This document shows, one piece after another, positions 29,324 to 33,502 of a DNA stretch of 33,502 nucleotides. The notes below the pieces were generated by a model. It made no database searches, was not told the DNA's origin, and saw only the letters and a program-made list of their open reading frames with translations. The translations under genes were made by a program, and so were the position numbers. Numbering within the stretch: position 1 is the first letter of the stretch; the number at the start of each line of letters is the position of its first letter. The DNA comes from Coemansia sp. RSA 1804 (Eukaryota > Kickxellomycota > Kickxellomycetes > Kickxellales > Kickxellaceae): assembly GCA_027578815.1 (NCBI GenBank), contig JANBTH010000121.1, positions 1-33,502 of the forward strand, written 5' to 3'.

Positions 29324-30103
29324 TGTTTTCTTCTTGTATCAGCAGCGGATTCGGAGCTAGTCAGAATAAGATGAGGGGAGTGAAAGAGAAAAAGAGTATG
29401 CTATAAGGAAAATACAGGAAACTAAAAATAAGCCAAGGAAACAGGAGCGGTTGCGTGTAATAGAAGAGAAAGAGGTTACAAAAAAGAACAGAGTATATGC
29501 TAAGAAGGGAGTACCCAAACAATATAAAAAAGGTGCCTAGCTTGAAGAATTGTTTGAAAGAGAGAGGGGGGGATAAGCAAAAGTATAATAAATGCTGAGT
29601 TAAAGTGTATAGAGGGAAAAGAAAAGAGAACACGAAATATGAATTGATGAGGTCTAGGTCGTTTTGCGGTTGCTGCCAAGAATGCTCAAAAAGAGGGAGA
29701 AGAGAAAAATCGCACATAAATCCCGCAGCCCTTTTTTCTTTCTGGTTTTCTCCGCTTGGAAAGGATTGTAATCATTTTCAATTTCGGTTTCTTTCTGTGC
29801 CTTCTTTTTTCCAAACCACATATTTAAACCCTCGTCCTTTCTTCCTTTCCAAACGAGCAAGGGTTTATCCACCAGCACTAAATACGGCCAGCTCTAATCC
29901 TTTCTGGGAGAAATGGATAAGAATCCTTTTTGTAAAACGTCATCACTTTCTCTTAAAACCACTGAAACCCGAGAACACAGAATCTGTAAAAAAAAAAAAA
30001 CTACTATTGTTCACTGTACGGCGTCACATTCAGCACGAGATGGCGCCGTAAAAGGAGGGGATCAAAATGCATTGCTTTTCGTCATGAGCCATTTCTATCT
30101 CAA
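29324..30103. promoter_or_regulatory. PEP4 upstream region and downstream flank of the metacaspase homologue
   Basis: 780 bp between two minus-strand genes. On the coding strand it is pyrimidine-rich close to PEP4. An A13 run lies near 29988-30001. Short frames on both strands are low complexity. No gene is supported. Confidence 0.4.
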
Positions 30104-33100
30104 CTACATGTTAAACACTTCGTCCATGCTAAGCTTACGGCCTGACGCGATAAACGGCATCATCACAATGTCCTTTGACGAGTTCTGCAGCGAGCCCAAC
30201 AGATCGCCAAACGTCACCTGTCCCTTGGAGCGATGTATGGTATCCATGGCCGTCATCCAGTATGTGCTCAGCATGGTGCTTGGCGTCTGGGCCATGTAGT
30301 TCTTGCATCTCGGGTCCGCGTAGCTGCGGTCCCAGCCAAACACAATGATATCGCCTGACAGCTGTCTGATGCGGTCCATGTCGCTGGCTGTCTGGTCCGT
30401 CCTGTTGCCGCTACCCATCACCAGCGCTTGCTGCTGCTGTTGCTGCTGCATGAGCGATGTCTCAAACCTCTGCGACAGATCTCCAAAGCTGCCGGTCGTT
30501 AGTGATGCATTGCCTAGCTTCATCTCCGCCTCAAACAGATTGTTTCCTGCAATTGCGCTGGTCAGCACGGCGCACCCATTGCTGTGAACGTACTTGTACG
30601 GCACTCCCAGAACAGTGTCATTGGCAATGCAGTTGAAAATGGCAGTGAGACGCGTGGACTGCGGAAGACCGCAAACTAGGTGCTTTTGCAAGTACGTTGA
30701 ACTGATGGCACCATGCTGCTCAAAGTCGCAAGGCAGGATAAGGTCCTCGCGCAGTCGTCTGATGCTTGACAGCGCCTCCGTGTGATCTTCAGCCAGCTGA
30801 ATTGGCAACCGCCCAAACCCGCAGTAGTAGAAGAAGACCGAGTCGTTGGGCTGGAGTCCGTGCATCATGCGCTTGATGTGCGTAGTTATCGTATGATGCG
30901 TTGGATGGTTCCGCGAATCCGTCTGGTCGTCGCTCAGCAGAACCACGTTTCGTTCCTTGTACCCGTATCTGCTGACAAGCACCGTCTTCAGGGTGTGCGC
31001 TCCGTTGATGTTCGATGTCTGCGAATAGCTCTCGTTGTAGTAGTTGATACCGATTATCAGCGCATACTTCGTGCCGCTTAGATTCGACTGTGGTACAGGA
31101 ATCTGATGCCTGTATGCCTGGAACGACGTGGCACTGATGTTGTTCCACAGCGGATATGCCATGTTCTCGCCTGCTTGTGCAAATGTCAGCGATGCATTGT
31201 TCTGCTGCTGCTGGTTCATTGCACCTGGAACGCTGCTATGCATGGCCGCAAGCTGCTGTTGGATTTTGTTGCTGGCAACAAGACCACCACCACCACTGCC
31301 GCCTCCAGGCACTGCTGCTGCTGCTGCCGCTGACCCCACCAGCGTACTATGACTGCCAAGGCCTCCTAATCCACCGGCACCCGAGTATGTGCTGCCAATA
31401 TGCGATAATGGCTGCATTGGTGGTGGCTGCAATTGAACGGCTGACTGTGACAGCAGGGTGGCCTGCGATGCGTGGAACTGTTGTGACGGGATGCTCAGTG
31501 ACGAAGCTGCTGCCAGTGCTCCTGCAGGTGCATAGGCTGCGGTTGCAGATCTCGGAGGAGGCGGCGGCGGAGGCGGTGGTGAGAGATGATGAGATAGGCC
31601 CCCGCCTGCTCCAACAGAAAGAGCTCCCATTGAGCTGACCAGCGAGCTCATTGTCGTCGCTCCCTGCTGACGACCACCAGGTGACGTATGGAATGACTCT
31701 CTGTTGTGTGCGCCATACGCATTGGAATGATAACCCGAACTCGAATCGTGGCGAACAACACCGTGGGAGGCAGAAGCAGCAGCAGCAGCAGAATTAGTGC
31801 CCGGAGCTGGTGGAATCCCTCCTTGTACACCACCGGTGGGAAGAGCTCCATCGCCGGCTCTAAATTGTGGTTTGGGTCCGTCCGCCATACCGCCGCTGCC
31901 AGCCAATGTCTGCGCAATGGCGGGGGACTCTGATGAGCTAAGCACGGCCGAAATAGGCGTATGACCAAACGACTGCCTGCGCTCTGTGTAGCCGTTCCGG
32001 GAATCTGCACGTGCACTCAGCACGGGTCGTAGTCCAGGCAGCACACCGTGCATCGGGTCATTAGCATTTGCGCTCGTCACACGAAGTGACTGGTGTCGCT
32101 GCATCTGCGTCTGCGCTTGCGACAGTGGTTGCGGTGGCGGTGTCTGGTATCTGTTCATCGGCGACTGGTTTATCGGAGACTGGGTCATAGGTGACTGGCG
32201 GTGGTACTGGCCTAGAGGCGACTGTGACTTTGGCAGATACTGTGTCTGTTGTTGCTGCTGCTGCTGTGTGCCATAGTTTCCTAGTGCTGACGATAGACTA
32301 AGAGGCGATGGGCCTGATGGTGGAGGAATAGTGGGATTCGGGTACTGGTGTCCCGATAACGGAGGCCCGGCTGGTGGTGATATTGGCGGCGACTGGTACG
32401 GGTTTTCTGTCCCTGTTCCTGTCTCTGGGCCTAAGTAGTTGGACTGCTGCTGGCGATGTACAGGCGGTGGTTGCTGCTGCTGCTGTTGCTGGTTGTAGCT
32501 CTGAACGCCAGGCAACACAGTGTCTAGTCTATAGTTATTAGAACTATTCTGTGGGTACGCACCATGGCTGAAAGACTGCCGTATTGGCGGAGGTGGCAAG
32601 TGCTGCTCCTGCTGGCGTTGTTGTTGCGACTGTGGTGGGGATAGGCTGTAGCCATCGTTTTGAGGCGGTGGCGACTGATACGCAGTCTGGCTCTGAGGAT
32701 ACTGGCTTTGTTGATAGTGCTGCTGCTGCTGAACACTGGAGAAGGTACCGCTACCAGGTGCTGGTCCAGATATTGGAGGAGCACTGTGGTGGTGATGGTG
32801 GTTGTGGTTGTGGTGTTTGTATGGGTGAGCTGGAGCCTGATACGCAAATGCTGGGTCAGCATAGCTTTCTGGTGGCGGTGGGGGAGAAGCGTGGTGCTGA
32901 TGGTAGCTTGTAGGCGGAGATGCGTATTGTTGCTGGTTCTGGTGTTGCGGTTGCGGTTGCGGTTGCTGCTGTGAGCGCAACTGCGATGTCGGTGGGACGG
33001 TTGCAGCATGGTGCAGGGGATGTGGATGGGGAGCACCACTATATGCGCCGGCGGCAGGGTGATGAGATGTCGTCACATGCGCCGTTGCTGCTTGGGGCGG

Positions 33101-33502
33101 AGAAGAAGCATAAGGATGAGCATGAGAGTGAGAATGAGAATGAGAAACATTCAATGATAGCTGTGATGGTGGTGGTGGTGGTGGTGGGAGATGCGGCGGC
33201 GGCGGCGGCAGCAACGGCATCGGGTTCTGGTAATTGGATTCACTAGGATACCCACCGTAGTTGCCCTGTGAAGAAGGGTACTGTTGCTGGTTCTGCCGAT
33301 ATTGCTGTGATAGTGGCACCGACTGCGTGTTCTGAGGGACAGGCGGAGGAGGAGATATTGGTTGAGATAGTGGCGGCTGCTGTTGAGTGTGTGATGGAGG
33401 TCTGTTGCTGTAATACTGTTGTTGTTGCTGCTGGTTCTGCTGCTGCTGGTTCTGCTGCTGCTGCTTATATCCCTGTGTTGGCTGCTGTCCATGTAATCCA
33501 GA
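30104..33502 (-). CDS. Catalytically degenerate metacaspase homologue with Q/P-rich leader (5' partial)
   Basis: The frame is open from the window edge, giving at least 1132 residues; the true start lies outside. Residues 1 to about 740 are Gln/Pro/Ser/His/Tyr-rich and prion-like, with poly-Q, poly-P and His runs. A type I metacaspase fold starts at KYALIIGINYY (about 812) and follows family order: SNINGAHTLKTVLVSRYGY, VVLLSDDQTD, PNDSVFFYY, LILPCDF, LTAIFN and SGDIIVFG. The catalytic His of SGHGG is Phe896 (CGFGR, codon 30817-30815). The catalytic Cys of DSCHSG aligns with Ile959 in FNCIANDTV (codon 30628-30626); a Cys one residue earlier sits at the Ser position. The acidic loop after SGHG and the SGCKDDQTSAD block are also lost. 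The frame is uninterrupted, so it looks like an expressed pseudo-enzyme rather than debris. A Gln run (near 30424-30450) marks the linker region. Confidence 0.85.
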   Translation of the reverse strand, partial: SGLHGQQPTQGYKQQQQNQQQQNQQQQQQYYSNRPPSHTQQQPPLSQPISPPPPVPQNTQSVPLSQQYRQNQQQYPSSQGNYGGYPSESNYQNPMPLLPPPPPHLPPPPPPPSQLSLNVSHSHSHSHAHPYASSPPQAATAHVTTSHHPAAGAYSGAPHPHPLHHAATVPPTSQLRSQQQPQPQPQHQNQQQYASPPTSYHQHHASPPPPPESYADPAFAYQAPAHPYKHHNHNHHHHHSAPPISGPAPGSGTFSSVQQQQHYQQSQYPQSQTAYQSPPPQNDGYSLSPPQSQQQRQQEQHLPPPPIRQSFSHGAYPQNSSNNYRLDTVLPGVQSYNQQQQQQQPPPVHRQQQSNYLGPETGTGTENPYQSPPISPPAGPPLSGHQYPNPTIPPPSGPSPLSLSSALGNYGTQQQQQQQTQYLPKSQSPLGQYHRQSPMTQSPINQSPMNRYQTPPPQPLSQAQTQMQRHQSLRVTSANANDPMHGVLPGLRPVLSARADSRNGYTERRQSFGHTPISAVLSSSESPAIAQTLAGSGGMADGPKPQFRAGDGALPTGGVQGGIPPAPGTNSAAAAASASHGVVRHDSSSGYHSNAYGAHNRESFHTSPGGRQQGATTMSSLVSSMGALSVGAGGGLSHHLSPPPPPPPPPRSATAAYAPAGALAAASSLSIPSQQFHASQATLLSQSAVQLQPPPMQPLSHIGSTYSGAGGLGGLGSHSTLVGSAAAAAAVPGGGSGGGGLVASNKIQQQLAAMHSSVPGAMNQQQQNNASLTFAQAGENMAYPLWNNISATSFQAYRHQIPVPQSNLSGTKYALIIGINYYNESYSQTSNINGAHTLKTVLVSRYGYKERNVVLLSDDQTDSRNHPTHHTITTHIKRMMHGLQPNDSVFFYYCGFGRLPIQLAEDHTEALSSIRRLREDLILPCDFEQHGAISSTYLQKHLVCGLPQSTRLTAIFNCIANDTVLGVPYKYVHSNGCAVLTSAIAGNNLFEAEMKLGNASLTTGSFGDLSQRFETSLMQQQQQQQALVMGSGNRTDQTASDMDRIRQLSGDIIVFGWDRSYADPRCKNYMAQTPSTMLSTYWMTAMDTIHRSKGQVTFGDLLGSLQNSSKDIVMMPFIASGRKLSMDEVFNM

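Noticed and set aside
1..33502. CRISPR arrays, bacterial operons, phage or plasmid features
   Set aside because: No regularly spaced repeats; genes carry spliceosomal introns and eukaryotic families, so prokaryotic systems do not apply.

Overview
The window looks like a piece of a GC-rich nuclear genome from an early-diverging filamentous fungus. Coding regions are GC-rich, carry long Gln/Ala/Ser runs and have few, short introns (GTAAGT/GTACGT donors, one TACTAAC branch site). Gaps are AT- and pyrimidine-rich. A Cdc11-type septin, an Erv29/SURF4 cargo receptor, a Pep4-type aspartic protease, a fungal GPI-type Cys-rich protein and a metacaspase homologue with a Q/P-rich leader all point to fungi. 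I lean towards Kickxellomycotina (Coemansia-like), mainly on gene style; this is an inference, not proven.

Layout, left to right. 0.6-2.2 kb: minus-strand hypothetical protein whose 5' end is unresolved. 2.8-6.9 kb: three plus-strand housekeeping genes: RRP3/DDX47 DEAD-box helicase, an AlkB-type Fe/2OG dioxygenase and the queuosine-salvage glycosylase QNG1 (DUF2419). 7.05-10.6 kb: SPT5 on the minus strand (two exons), convergent with QNG1. 10.6-13.7 kb: an AT-rich block holding two diverged tandem copies of a roughly 1.1-kb unit, each with the decayed remains of the same small Lys/Arg/Glu-rich gene. 13.7-14.7 kb: a Cdc11-type septin, minus. 16.8-17.6 kb: a secreted 12-Cys protein whose signal peptide sits in a separate 49-nt first exon. 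17.6-20.4 kb: a gene-free, pyrimidine-rich stretch leading into a 1952-residue protein with two telobox-type Myb domains (20.4-26.3 kb). 27.0-27.8 kb: ERV29/SURF4. 28.1-29.3 kb: PEP4-like vacuolar aspartic protease, convergent with ERV29. 30.1 kb to the window end: a metacaspase homologue, 5' truncated by the window.

The genes do not form an operon or obvious cluster. Themes are RNA (RRP3 in rRNA processing, QNG1 in tRNA queuosine recycling, SPT5 in elongation), telomere/chromatin (double telobox Myb), and secretion/vacuole (ERV29 beside PEP4, whose yeast product is a known type of Erv29 cargo).

The most striking item is the metacaspase homologue: both catalytic positions are changed (SGHG is CGFG; the DSCHSG region reads NCIAND), the neighbouring acidic loop is rebuilt, and an over 800-residue Q/P/H/Y-rich leader precedes the fold. 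It looks like an intact but catalytically dead pseudo-metacaspase. Next in interest are the decayed tandem gene pair, the Trp-Gly-rich C-terminal region of SPT5, and the giant telobox protein.
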